Of a stretch of DNA of 64,000 nucleotides, positions 46,710 to 59,510 are shown in pieces. Source of the DNA: Beroe forskalii (taxonomy: Eukaryota > Ctenophora > Nuda > Beroida > Beroidae); contig WFMF01000403.1 in NCBI GenBank assembly GCA_011033025.1, forward strand, positions 100,287-164,286, written 5' to 3'. The stretch's first letter is position 1; each line of letters opens with the position of its first letter. The translations under genes and the position numbers were made by a program. The notes under the pieces were generated by a model that was not told the origin of the DNA, ran no database searches, and saw only the letters and a program-made list of their open reading frames with translations.

Positions 46710-48658
46710 TGTGTGTACGCGCCGCGCGCTTCCCTGCGTATTTTTGTTTGACGCTGACTTTACATGTTTAGCAAGTGCAGTGGTCGTAGGATGTTACCCT
46801 ACCCTCGCGCGCGCGGCGCAACGTTCCACATTTGGACGTCACTTTGCGCCTTCCTTGTCAACCAACAAGTCAGAAGAAAGGGACGGACATCGCCCGTCGA
46901 GTGCAGTGGCAATACACCATTTGTCGTTGACAGACTTTCACGCACGTGGCACGGGGATGAAAAAAAGCTGTGTGCGACCGATGAATTAATGAAAGCAAAA
47001 AGGGTGAAATCTTATTTTACAAACGTCATCGCACGTCACATCACTAGTACATAAAAACGTCAACTAATAGTGCAAACAAATGACAGAGGAAAAGAAATTT
47101 ACCATTTTTTAATTGTTAAGCCATAGATATTGTCAATTTTTGTCAAGCCCTTTTCATCTGTCCTGTTCAATTAGTTTTTGATGAATGATGTATTGCTCTT
47201 GACTTACTGTGCATGTGGTGTCTCAACCTTTAGAGGTGCAGCTTAGCATACTTTACTAGGCATATGGTAGGCGATAGTGCACAAATGTGCTGTACTATGC
47301 TTTGCAGTTTAATAGAAAATATATTTGTGTGCTGTAACTGATATGTGTGAAAGCTACAGGTCGAAAAGTAGGTCGAAAAGTAGGTTGAAAATGTTGGTAG
47401 AAAGGGCTCAATAAAGACCCTTCTTGGCTTGGAAATTGCAGATCATGCTTTCAATCTTCAAAAGAGATGAGGAAAAGATAGTTCCTGTTGTGAAAACCAT
47501 CCAGACTGGGACACAGTAAAATTCTACATGTCCTTTCGACCTTCTTTCCGACCAACTTTTCAACCTGTTGTTTTTGACCTATGAAGACACATATTCGTAA
47601 CACACCACAAAAAAGGACCCAAGCATGGCTCAATATGTCATGTCTTTAAAGGTAGAGACGCCATGGTAATGATCACATAGCAGCCATTTCTCCCTGAATT
47701 GTGTCTTATAAATGCTTGCACTTGTATGTTGTACCTTGGGCTCTCAAATACCTTAGGAGGTGTATTTATGTGGGATAAAATTTCGGTGTTTCAAATTTTG
47801 GTAAGTTGAAAATATGGGGATTTTCAAGTCATTACTCTTGTTAGCACATGATAATGACGTCATTTTGAAATTTCATGGTGGGTGAAAAAATGGGGATTTT
47901 TCTGAAAAATCCCCAAATTACAACCTTTTTAAATAAACCTCCTAAGGTAGGAGCTATTAGAATAATTAATTAATAAGTATGCTTGCAGTTAGGGAGGGTG
48001 TTGTTTGCACAACCCCCAACTACTCAAGTACTATTGTCAGATTCAATAATGAAACATAACCTACTGAAAATTTCAATGTGACCATATTATCTGACAATAA
48101 AGCCAAATATTTGCAATTCAACCAGGCTTTTTAATCTATCACCTGGACCAAGGCTGATAATAAGTTATTCAATTGAATTTTTATTGAATTTTTAATGAAA
48201 AATTTAAGATTAATGATGTATAAGTGCTAAGCCCATTCTAATACTTTGTCCATCAGTTGCTAGATACTTATTTGAATTAAAAAGAAATCTTTCTTCAAGA
48301 CATCAATCTGCAAAATACATTTCTATTTTACATAAACCTTAACAACACTACTTATTACAATCAAATTTGAGAATGTTGTGTTACACTATGTGGAGATCCC
48401 GAAGAAGAAATATTTAGTTTCGAAACTGTCAGTCGATTAGTGGTATACATAGTGTGTGGGTTTGATATCATTTTTGAGATTTGTGTTTCACTGCATCAAT
48501 GATCAATCACTTCAAACATATAGCTAATACTTATTAAATATTTGTCCATCAGTTGCTAGTACAATTCTATTTTACATATAGCTGTAATCTGTATATTCAC
48601 AGATTCAATATGTTTTTGGCCAATATGTTTACTGTTACAACCTAAAGAAACTTTGAGG
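46710..48658. other. Intergenic, no gene recognised
   Basis: GC-rich interspersed-repeat DNA up to about 47050, then AT-rich sequence before the PNPLA6/7-like start codon. No conserved frame. The stretch 47790-47940 shares AAATTTCATGG and AATGGGGATTT words with 34100-34260. Confidence 0.45.
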
Positions 48659-51600
48659 ATGGAATCTTTCACAGCTGCTTTGAAGACAGCACAGGAATTA
48701 CCTGATGGTGATGTTCAGACAATTGTATGTTCAATTTCATGTAATTTAGTATAATGGTGTTGAACTCCTACAAGTGCAGCTAAACAATGAGTGGTGTTGT
48801 CATATGCAGCTCTCTGCCTGTCATTAACAGGCAGAGAGCCACTTCACATGATTACACTTCACATGGAAAAGCTGTACATGTATAAGTTTTACATGCCACT
48901 ATGAGAGGCTGTATTTTATTTCAAATTGAATTTGAATGTAATTATATAATTACATTTCTATTTCTGTTTTGAATGACATTAATTTATGATCATTATTCTG
49001 AGAATTAGTTAGAAGTTAAACAGATTATAGATTTGACTTAGAGCTTACCCTCAGCATACCCTAGCAACTTAATTATATAACTCTTAAAATAATATATGTC
49101 AAACATTATGTTGAAGTCTCTAACTAGGCATTACTGTTTTTGCAAATATGATTATCTATCCTATACTCAGTCCACAATATGAGGCCTTTTCAATTGAATT
49201 GAAGATGATTTGTTGTCCTTGGTTGCTCTATTTGGTATATCAAGCATAGGTCATATTATGAAAAGCAGTTTGATAGTGTGATGGAGCAAAATGCACAAAT
49301 CTATAAGAAATTGATAGATTTCTTGTATAATAAGATAAGATATCAATATATTTCAGGCTTACATCATCAGCACCTGTATTGTTGGTCTGACAGTTGTACT
49401 CTTCTTCTATTGCTGTGTCAGTGTTAAAAAGACAGGTACCCAATTAAATGTTAGAAAAAGGTTATTGGTCCAGGAACAGTGCATGACCAGTTCTTATCAC
49501 ATAAGGTGTAGCTATGTGTGATAAGTTCCTTTTACCATGAAGCAAAGCTAAGTTGTATATAAGTCATAGGTTATGCACCTTGATGAGATCAATGACCTCA
49601 TTACACCACAAATGACAAACTCAATTGGCCCCTATTCTTCTATTTTGACAATACCAACCATCTTACATTTTACAAGTTTGAAGATATGTAGATATTGGTG
49701 ACACCTTGAAAGACATTGGGTTACTGATTAAATAAACCCTGCAAAAAGTGGAGTAAAAATGGTATAATTCATATCTAATAAACTAATTGTTAGTGTCAAT
49801 AATTTCATTATATCAATCAATAAGAGTTGAATTGACTTAAATAACAGTCCTTGCTAGGATCAGTGAATTGTTGGCTGTTGCATATGCTTATTTTGTTAAT
49901 TAATTCTTGAATCATTCTTTAACCCCTTTAATTGCTTGAAGTTCAAGAAAGAAGGAGTAGCAGTCATACAACCCAAAACACATCAGCCTCGACATCTAGG
50001 GTTAGAAAAAGAGACAAAGTAGCCAATCTGACCAAGAAGATGTTCAAGAAACTTCCAAAGGTGAGAAATTACATTATATTGATTCATGGAATTTTTTGGG
50101 TCAGTTATCTGTATGTGCTTTGATGGTAGTAATTATGTGTATTGACACTCCTTATCATTGTACCCCTTGATATCTCCAATTTTTATTTGTATTGGATGAG
50201 ATCAGATATACTTGAATAGTTGGTAGTGCTGTAGTGTGATCATTGTTCCAAGATTAAACATTTGGTTTTAAAGTAGGCAGAAGCACATTCCTTGGGATCA
50301 CCATGGTATAGACAGTAAACTTGTCTTGTAACATTGTTGTACTACACAAGTGTCTGGCACAGGCTAAGAGTTTTCAAGACATACAGAAAGCCCTGGAGCG
50401 TCGAGGCACCCTGACCCTGGAATCAGCCAGGAAACTGATACATGGTAACCAAGATGTGTGCCCTATTAGCAGGATCAACACTGGACCACCTACTGCAGCT
50501 CTGGAGGTGAGCTGGTCCTGATTATTCAGTTTTCATCGTGATATGGTGATTCATCCATACCTGATTTTCTAAATTTAGTAAGCAAACTTATACCACTACT
50601 TCAGTTCACTACTATTGTACTGTCATCCCAGGCAAGCATGGTGGATCACGACTACAGACTGCCCTCGGAGCTGAAGAACATCCTTCACAGTGTGAGAGTA
50701 TTTGGAAACTTCGAGCAGCCAGTCTTCCTAGAACTATGTGAGGCGACTTATTTTAAGTTTAAAGCTCAAATTTACCTAACGTGTGGAATGACTAATGATG
50801 ACATGTTATGCTGCATAAAATACAAATCATGCAATTACAGAGCAAGGATTTTATTTTTCTTAATCTTTTGTCAAAAATGTTATAGTAAAGGGGGTAGTAT
50901 TCAGGGTGTTAATTTGACCAAATTATAGAAATGGTGGGCTGCACGCCAGCAACCTTACCACTATCATCTGAACAGGTAAGTATGTGACCAGTTCCTTCCA
51001 CCCACGGGGCAGCCTCCTAAACGACCTGGACACCAGCTTCTACGTGACTCAGAGCGGGGAACTAAGTGTCTTCATCGAGGAGACAGATCAAAAACAGTGA
51101 GTATTGTGTATCTGTTTTCATGGCAACAACGTAACATCGTGTAGTTCTGTTGTCGAGGTAACTGATCTTCTGTTTTCATGGTAATTCTAAGCGTACTCAG
51201 ATAATCAACCCTCAATAGAACGCAGAAGGTTTGATTAAATTTTAGAAGCTTCGAAAGGTTTAGATTTGTTTTGTAACTCCTACATCCCTGGGACAGGTAC
51301 GTGATTAAGAAAGCCTACCAGGGCGATAGTATCTTCAGTCTGATCAGTATTCTGGAAATGATATCTCAGAGCAAAGTGTCTGTCAGATCTAACATCTTCG
51401 CCAGAGCTGACACCGACTGCTTTCTACTCAAGTAAGAAATTCTTCAGATCCTTCAAATACCCCCGTTATCGCGTTTACAACTTAGTTGTTACAATAAAAT
51501 GCAGTGTGATCATTTGGAAACCCCTCCCTCCCCTGAATGACAACGTAGTATTATCTCTAATAAGTGCCTTGAACATTATTTTCTACCAGTATTTCTATTA

Positions 51601-53226
51601 TCAGTATTATACTGAATGCCAGATTTAGTACGGTGAAATGTTTACGGTATTACATCATAGTGTATTCTTGTGTTTTTCAATAATCTTTGGGAGAGTTTCA
51701 TATTTCAATGATATAATTTCATCGAGAGCTTTGAAAAAAAAGATGTTTTCTCAATTTTCAAGTTTGCGTGAAAGTATATGCTCAATTTTAATGTGACCCT
51801 TTATTATTCAAAGTTGGTGTAATATGCAATATCTCCGAGGATTTTTGAGCAAACTTCATGAAACTTTTAGGATATATATATGCAGCGACTTATCTGTCTA
51901 TTTTAGATTCATTTTTGAGTCCCAGAAATGGAGTTACGATTAAAAAATAGTTTTTGATGACAACTCAACAAATTAAAAATTTGTTGATCTTCGATAAATT
52001 TCAGAAGGTTTTTGTTACGTTCGACTGTTAAAGTACTCAGGAGCAAATAACAGAAGGACCTAGGGCACTCGGCTCAGCTTAGCTTCGCCTCACACTCCTA
52101 ATCATTTAAATGTCTCCAGCTGCGCTTTTTTATAGATGCCTGCTGTCAACTATATTGTCTGTCTGTTCGTCTTACGCCTCTAAAGTACATTAGAGAAATA
52201 GATTTTTCACTATATTACAAGAAAACCAATTTCTAAAAATGAGCAATTGAATAATTTCACATGTAAGAAATGCAGATCTATTTATATCATCGTCGTGAAG
52301 TTAATTGCTTGATTAGAGTGAAGTTGATTTTAAATCTAGTCGTATAAAGAAGCTATATAAGTACTACTCTCACATCGCCTCAAATCAAGCACAAATTGAC
52401 TGAAAATTCTAACAGAACATGTAAATTCTACCTAATTGTAGTCTCAATCTATATAAATTCTATAAAAACGAATGAATGGTAAGCATTTCAAACGTGCTTA
52501 GACCATCTGAAATAACTTTCAAATCTGTCAGATGGAGCACTTCGGAGAGAATATTTTCTATCTACAAACCACAGCACAGAAGTGCTGTATTGTAGTAGGC
52601 GAAAATACACATAGAAGGGAATAATTCAATATCATGCTCATAAATGCTCATAGATTCATGCAAGTGTCATAATCGAATGAAAGAAAGAATTAGTGATATC
52701 AATAATGAAAATTTATCTAACCATTCCTACGAAGTTCCTACACACCAACAAAATTTAATGCATAAATCGTGTCAATTAAAAAATCGGCTTTCGGAGTCAT
52801 TGTTAATTGCACTGATTAATGCCTACACTCCGTACGATAAACCCTATACTTTCCTGGCTACCCACGAGCCTATTCCAGCGTGATATGGACAGTAAGGGTG
52901 TGTGGAATGAATCTTCATAGCGTACATTGACGTCTAACAATGAATAATGATACTCCAACCTCATGTAGAAAAAGTTTAATATCCCTGGCTCCCTCAAATT
53001 GAATATTAATAATAATAAGCAATAAGACTTGTCAATGAAAATACTTTTGAATATAAACTTTCTGTTACTAATTTCCAGGCTCCCGACGAGCGTGTTCCGC
53101 GACATCCACAGCAAGAGCCCGGAGTCGATGTTCCGGTTCGTGCAGGTGATCCTGCTCCGACTCTCTAGAGTCACGTACCTCGCTCTGTACAAGTACCTCG
53201 GCCTCACCAACGAGCTCGTCAACAAG
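48659..53226 (+). CDS. Neuropathy target esterase homologue (PNPLA6/7), 5' exons only
   Basis: Family members are ER-anchored lysophospholipases that deacylate phosphatidylcholine. Exons: 48659-48724, 49357-49435, 49942-50060, 50363-50506, 50632-50737, 50976-51096, 51297-51431, 53079-53226. Phases agree at every junction; about 305 aa. Exon 2 is a membrane anchor (STCIVGLTVVLFFYCC). Exon 3 has the conserved RKRDKV. From exon 5 on is the cyclic-nucleotide-binding-like region (VRVFGNFEQPVFLELC, FYVTQSGELSVFIEE, GDSIFSLISILE). Exon 8 ends VTYLALYKYLGLTNELVNK. The patatin catalytic domain (GxSxG, DG[A/G]) should follow, but no further exon is found in the remaining 10.8 kb. The gene either continues past a very long intron or is truncated. 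Confidence 0.9.
51432..53078. other. PNPLA6/7 intron 7
   Basis: AT-rich intron; no exon, tRNA or mobile-element coding sequence recognised. Confidence 0.5.
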
Positions 53227-54918
53227 GTAAACCACTGGAGCACTACTACCGTGTACATTGACCATTGTACCATCATGAGGTCAGTCACAGAAGTGCTTTA
53301 TTAGATTTTGATAAAGGAGCCTTATAAAATGGTTGTAATTAAATAAGAGCACTATCTTGGATATGACCCAACGGACTTTTAAATAAAAATTTAAGCTGAA
53401 ACAAGAAGCTGATTATACCTGAATCACTTCCCATTGGGTCCCCTGAGGTCACAAAAAGATTTACCAAAGTCTGAGTCAGGCAAATATTATTTTCAACTTA
53501 ACCTCGTGCACATTATGGGGGGGGGGGGATTATGTTGGGCGGATATGGTTTCCGTAGTCCCAAAACCTTCACCTGCAGCAATGATATGTTTATTGTTTGC
53601 CTCGAACTTTCCAGCTGCCACGTCCCATGACTAAGCTCGTCCAGCGAGTCTTGGGGCTCCGTGATATTTTAGTTTTGAAGGTGGAACAATCAAACACAGT
53701 GGTAGTGTGTTGAACCAAAAGGTATTGAACCAAAACCCCAACAATACAGGGTATAAATACAAACAGGGTATAAATTGTTACATTCCCAGGAAAAGTATTA
53801 TATTGAAATATCATATATTTGTTAGCCCTGAGCCCTGCCAATGCGCGATTGAGTAAATTCGATGTGGATGAGTCTGCGCCATGCCTTATTTAAGGTTTTA
53901 TATGAAATGGAAACAATGCAACATATTCAATATTGAGATATATTATACAATTTGATGTTTAAACGGCAATTATGATGAATAGACGAACTATTTACCGTTA
54001 TGTTTGATTCTCAACTAATTAATAATTAATCATAGGGGAGGTACATTAAAATTCTCAATAATTGTGTAGCAAGTGTGACAAATTATATCGTGATGTGTAT
54101 TTTTATCTACTAACCACAGTACAGAATTACTGTACCCTGATCAATCCATGTTAGGAAAAGGTAGGAGAGAAGATCTATAACTTCAATACTGGTGGCCATA
54201 TGGAACAATACTGGTGGCCATATGGTACAAAATAAAGGCTGAGAATTGGCATTTTTAGGAATTCCCACCTTCACAAATCATTGTTTTTGCCCTACTTTAT
54301 TATTCACATAATATCAGAAAATCGAAAGAGTCCAAAAACTTAAGATACGTTTGATGGCATGCCAGATATTAAATTTGGCGGCTGGTATCATTTACATCTA
54401 CTTCTAAGCGGCTCTAATTGCATGGTATAGCTGAAAGAAATCTGGCATTTTCATGACATTTAATATGATTTTGGTGCAGGGAGCAAAGAATTCTCTCGAT
54501 TCTCCACAAACAACATATAATATAGAGGTCTTCATTGAGATCTCAACTAGAGGTTTGCATGAAGAAACCGGGATAAAAACTATTAACAATGTCCCTGTAG
54601 CTCATAGTATTACAACATAGATCAAGAAGCTACTTTTTCAAATTTGTACAGAATAACTTCTCAGCTTCTAACTTCTCAAATGTCTAAAGCTTCTGCCCAG
54701 AGGCTTATATGAATTTTGTCCGAATAATTAGTTTTGACCCGTTATATTAGCATTATAAGAGTATAAGACAAGGTAGTGAATATTATAAATCAATCAATAA
54801 CCCAATTTTCAAGCATGTTATTAAGAAGGATACCTTCAAATGAAGGAATATTCAATAGATTAACACTCCGCCCATGTGCCCTTAGTGGGGGAATGTGTCT
54901 CACATCTGACATCAGCAC
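53227..54918. other. Region after the last PNPLA6/7 exon seen
   Basis: No exon found. Contains a run of eleven G at about 53518-53528 and a short direct repeat, ATACTGGTGGCCATATGG, near 54187-54225. Confidence 0.45.
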
Positions 54919-57324
54919 TCAGCAGCCTGTTACTTCGAAAGCCGGACTACCACCCTCATTTCTCTTTTCGTATTTTCTTCTTTTTCTACGCTTGTTGATT
55001 TTCATGATGCAAATAGCTAATGCGATCTCCAACAATTGACAAATGGTGAAGAAAGAAAATCCTATGAATAAATCTACTGTGCCCCGAACTCTGCTATGAA
55101 GTTCTGGAATTCATACGCTTCCGTTTGCACGATAGTATTAACTTTGATTTGATCGTAATAAATGTGGACTCTTGCTATATTTGCCTTTGCGTACTCAAAC
55201 GTCGGAGGAGGCTCTATAAACAGCTTCGATTGGAGGTATTCTTTGAAATAGATCTCGGTTGGCGGGAAATTGGTCTGGAAGGTTTCACGAGTCCACTCGT
55301 TGTAAGAACAAGGCTCATGGCATGGTTCTGTATGCATGTGACCGTCACTAATCAATGGTTCAATTAATGTTCGACAAGTGTAATCTTCAATGAATCCGCA
55401 AATATGTGCATCATCAATCTCTTCATACCAATCATCTGTCGAATCTTCTGATGCATCTTCTGATGCATCTGCTGTCGCATCTTCTGTCTCATTTGATGTA
55501 TCATCGTCTGTCTCATCTGATGTCTCATCTTCTCTATCATTTTCTGTATCATTTTCTATCTCATTCGATGTCTCATCTTCTTCCTCGCCCGATGACATAT
55601 ATGTCGTTCCACCCTCTAAAACATTTCTTTTTATCCTCCTGGAATCAAAGGCGCTTCTTTTCTTCCGATTTTTGACTTTATCGATGTATTGCAGTAGGAT
55701 ATCTCTTTTTTCGAGCTTAAAAAGCCTGTCTTTCAGGAACCACGGCACACATCCGCAATTCTCTATCATGAATTCTAATTTCTGTCGCTGAGTACACTCC
55801 CTCACGGTTTCGTAATGCCCGCCATACTTAGAAAGCTTGCTCTCCACATTCTCACAGGTTCCGTACGGTTTTCCCAATCTTTGGTAATGCTTTGCGTCCA
55901 GTTTTATAAACGTTTCGCTCCCCGGAGCAACTACTACCCCTCCCTTGTTCAACATAACAGTTTCATCTTGATTTCGTATGAATACGACAAATCCTCGTGT
56001 TTCAGTTGCGAATAAGTACTCGTCTGTATTGGCATCGAGATCTACGGTGATACCTGCGTGGTATCCCCCACTGGACTGCACATAGATTCCGTCATCATTA
56101 ACTTCGAAACAATTTCCGAGTTCGGTCATCTGCTCCATAGTTTTGAATTCCTCATTTTTAATGAACCGCCCGACTCCCCCATATATAAAGTCGTATTCCC
56201 CTACGAGTGTGTCATACAAGTCATCTTTGCAAATCAAAGGCAAGGGACCTTCGCTTTCAAGCTCAATAACGTTAAGGATCAACTCTTCCTCAACTTCTTC
56301 AAGCTCCTCAGTTGGATTCCTCCGAATGTAATTTACAGCTTCTAGTGCGTCTTTTATTGCTGTTATGTTTTCCGCGCTGAGGTTTTCTTTGAGTTTCTTA
56401 TAGTTGATGGGGTTCGTGCTGCAGATGGTGAGGGCAGGAAGAGTCAGGTTTTCACGCCACTCGGTAGCCGTGGTCTCGAAGGTGCTGTACGCGAAGTAGG
56501 CTACTAGGAGCTCGTAGATCATGAAGACTGTGAAGCCCATGAGCACCGCAACAGCCACCCCCCACACTGCCTTACACCACTGAGGTCTGCCTGGCATTCG
56601 GAGAACCTGAAGTAGCGTGAAATTAAAGGTTATTGATAAAATACATAGACACGCGCCTATCGGGTCCATTTTGGGATACTGCCCGAGGGATGTATCTGGT
56701 TTTGCCCGAGCCCGTAAGGCGAGGGTCTAAACCAATATGGACTCGAGCAGGCAAGTGTCTATATATTATAGACCCGCATGAAAACGTCAGAGGGTTCTAT
56801 AATGTGGTATAAACTCCTAGTATTAGAGAGGGCTAGTACACGTATTGGAAAAAGTCTCAAGTTCCAACTGATTTGGTGGTAAAAAAGAAATAGTTATATG
56901 AGATTTACATACATTGTGCCTATCGGGTCCATTGTGCCTAGTCCGAGGATTGTATACGATTTATACCCGCAGCCAGCCCGTAGTGCGAGAGTTTACACCA
57001 ACGTTAACCAGATTTGACAAAGATCTTTTTATCATAGACACCGAAGAAAATTCGGAGCTGTCTACTCTATTAGCCTCTAGATGATATTTGTTTTATTGCG
57101 TCACACTGATAATGGAAGAGCACCTAACTTGACATAGAATGTACCTGGAAATAGTCGCTCGCAAGGTCTTGGAACCCAAACAATGCTACTTGATCTTCGG
57201 TCGCCGGGTCCCCACTTGGTTTATCCCCCGTCGGTTGCTCATCCTTCTGTTCTTTGGTCGGATGGGTGTTTTCTGTATCGCTTTCTTCGTTGTTAGCCCA
57301 AGGATTGATTTTCACTATTGTCAT
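54919..57324 (-). CDS. DEG/ENaC family sodium channel subunit, frameshifted near 3' end
   Basis: Trimeric, amiloride-sensitive-type cation channel of the plasma membrane. Exon 1: 57145-57324 (MTIVKINPWANNEES). Exon 2: about 54919-56606, joined in phase 0. TM1 is WGVAVAVLMGFTVFMIYELL, followed by LPALTICSTNPINYKKL. The ectodomain has ECTQRQ, ENCGCVPWF and CHEPCSY cysteines. It also has a furin-type site RKKRS and a highly acidic insert rich in E, D, S and T. The frame ends at TAG (55074-55076) after FIAEFGAQ. One base further in phase, VDLFIGFSFFTICQLLEIA gives TM2, then a basic tail ending EVTGC (stop at 54919). A single missing base at about 55078-55082 explains this; it could be sequence error or a real null allele. 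Confidence 0.86.
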
Positions 57325-57817
57325 GTTCCTGCATGAAACTTAGTTTTAGTTGCTGCTGAGTGAATGTTAACTGTATGAGGACATGTCCTTTTCTCATCAA
57401 TGAAGAGGACACGTGTACGTGTATACTGTAGCAGATTACCGCCTGTGAAAACCTGATGGTTGCGAATTATAACGTGCTGCGATCACCAAAAGTGCCTGGC
57501 CACTATAATAGGAGTATAGGGATATCACTTTTTCACTTGGCCAAGTAGATGCAATTCAACCTCCAGAAGGGGTAATAAGTTACAAAATTCGCAATCCCGG
57601 CGATACTTACTCATTTACCCATGCGATGAAACTCCATGAAATTCTATACTTAACGATTTCTCAACCCATGCAATTCTAATTATTGCGCGAAGTGCAATAC
57701 AAACATTCCCGCTCATATTTGATGCCACAACTGATCAACTGATAAACCTTTGGGTTTTCATCAGACGCATCAAACTTTAGCGGATTTAGGAATTATGAAA
57801 TAGTAACACAGCATAGC
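57325..57817. other. Upstream region of the ENaC-like gene
   Basis: No coding sequence. Should hold the promoter on the minus strand, but no clear core motifs were found. Confidence 0.4.
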
Positions 57818-58137
57818 GAAGCTCATGCCTTCGCCATGTTCACAATACTAACTAAAATAATACAGCGAGGGAAATTTGTTTATGAACAAATTTGAAAATG
57901 TCTGATATATTGAGTAGTACTTTGTGGTCTACAATTTGATGTTAATTCAGGGAGAGCTTGGCCCCGGGGTATTGAATAGTATTCAATACCCCCAGGGCCA
58001 AGCTCTCCCTAAACTAACATCAAATTGTTGACTACAAAGTACTAGTGAAAATATCAAACATCAAAATATCAGTTCATAAATTTCCCTCGCTGTATTATTT
58101 TATTTAGTATTGTGAACATGGCGAAGGCATGAGCTTC
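57818..58137. mobile_element. 320-bp palindromic fold-back element
   Basis: The left arm begins GAAGCTCATGCCTTCGCCAT and the right arm ends with the inverse, ATGGCGAAGGCATGAGCTTC. The arms are about 155 bp with small indels, meeting at GGTATTGAATA/TATTCAATACC (centre 57979). Non-coding. A MITE of unknown superfamily, or a recent inverted duplication; no target duplication could be fixed. Confidence 0.75.
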
Positions 58138-58469
58138 TCCATGAATAGGCTACCCTAATGATATGTAATATAGATGATGGAACTTTAATTGTAATACCAT
58201 TGTTGTTTTTGTCAGGAATTTTATCTGAAGAATTCAAAATCGACGATTAAAGTCCCATCACTTTCAGATAACATACTCTTAGATGAGTTTAGATTCTCAA
58301 TTCTGCGAGTCAAGATTCTGAGAATTATGGTCATTACTACAGAGGAGTCTTCTTCCACGGTACCGCAACACCGTTGAGATGGAATACTTTATAGCTAGGA
58401 TAGAGAGCAGGAGATCGACGGGCTAAAGTCAGTTGTAGAAACGGTAGTGGACACTTCTGTAAAGAATCG

Positions 58470-58735
58470 TACAGCGAGGCTGCATCATCGAACAGGACTG
58501 CATGTGCCGCCCCTCAGCCACCTTTGACTGTACAGGTTTTGAAGAAGTTGGTACAGGTCCCTTCAGAGGCTGAACAGCGGGAGAAGAATTGGTGGTGTTT
58601 GGACTGACTGGATCTTCAGACGAGGACGTGAAAGGTCAGGTCAGTGAAATCCTGGACGCTGTGGGCGAAAAGCCAACATTTCAAGCGGAAAGAATTGGGA
58701 GAGTGAGATCCGTGCTCGTGAAGCTGAAGATTTGA
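58470..58735 (+). pseudogene. LINE ORF1 fragment fused to duplicated gene
   Basis: The plus strand encodes AEQREKN, VVFGLTGSSDEDVKGQVSEI, LDAVGEKPTFQAERIGRVRS and VLVKLK with one frame slip. This is the conserved core of LINE ORF1 RNA-binding proteins. It stops exactly where the duplicated coiled-coil gene begins. Confidence 0.6.
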
Positions 58736-59510
58736 GCTTGTAACAACTTGCCTAAGATAGTTTGTCAATGATGAGAGTAATCCTGAAAATTGATGCTGAA
58801 ATACTTCCTCAAAAGGTTTGAAAAGTGATATCTATCTGTATTAGAAAGTGCTTTCATCAGGAGAATAATAAGTTCCTTGTTATTATTACTGCTATGATCA
58901 TGTTTTCTGGCAGTGGCTTTCTTTCTTCTTTATCCTCAATTGTAGGGCAATTTTTATTTTCCTTATCTTGATTTTCTTGCTGAAGGATTTCTTTGGATTT
59001 TATATCTTGTAGTTTAATAAGATTTGATATTCTTCCATTAGCACTAGCAAGCTGCTTCTCTAATTTAGAATTCTTTGATTCCATTAATTCTAAATCACAT
59101 TTCATTGTGCCATTGGCTTTTGATATAGTCTGAAATGATTCTTTTAGCCTTTGATTTTCTCTTTTCAAATCTGTGATAGACTTTTCTAATGCCTTTATGG
59201 TTGCCAATGTACCCTTCTCAAGTCTTTCCATTTCAATAGCTATTTTATTCTGCAAATTGTTAACCTCTTTCTCCTTCATGTCAATCTTAAGTTGCTGTTT
59301 GTTGATGAGCTTTTCTTTATCTTTAAGACTCATCTCTTTAGCTTTCAATGCACCGACAAGATCTTTCACTTCATTACTCACTGTACTCATTTCATCAATA
59401 AAAGAATTTTGAATGATTTCATCTGGGGACATATCATCATGTCCCCATATCAGACCATTACCAAGAATGGAATCTCCAGTGGAATAAGAACCACACTTGT
59501 TACTCATCAT
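58732..59510 (-). pseudogene. Truncated copy of the coiled-coil gene
   Basis: Nearly identical to 40015-40793, with the same MMSNKCGSYSTGDS start. A frameshift after ENKNCPTIE replaces the reading frame, another base is missing near 58812, and the sequence ends abruptly at 58732 before the leucine-rich part. Exons 2 and 3 are absent. A non-functional product of the segmental duplication. Confidence 0.85.

Noticed and set aside
55390..55791. 133-aa serine-rich frame on the plus strand
   Set aside because: Antisense shadow of the acidic ENaC insert.
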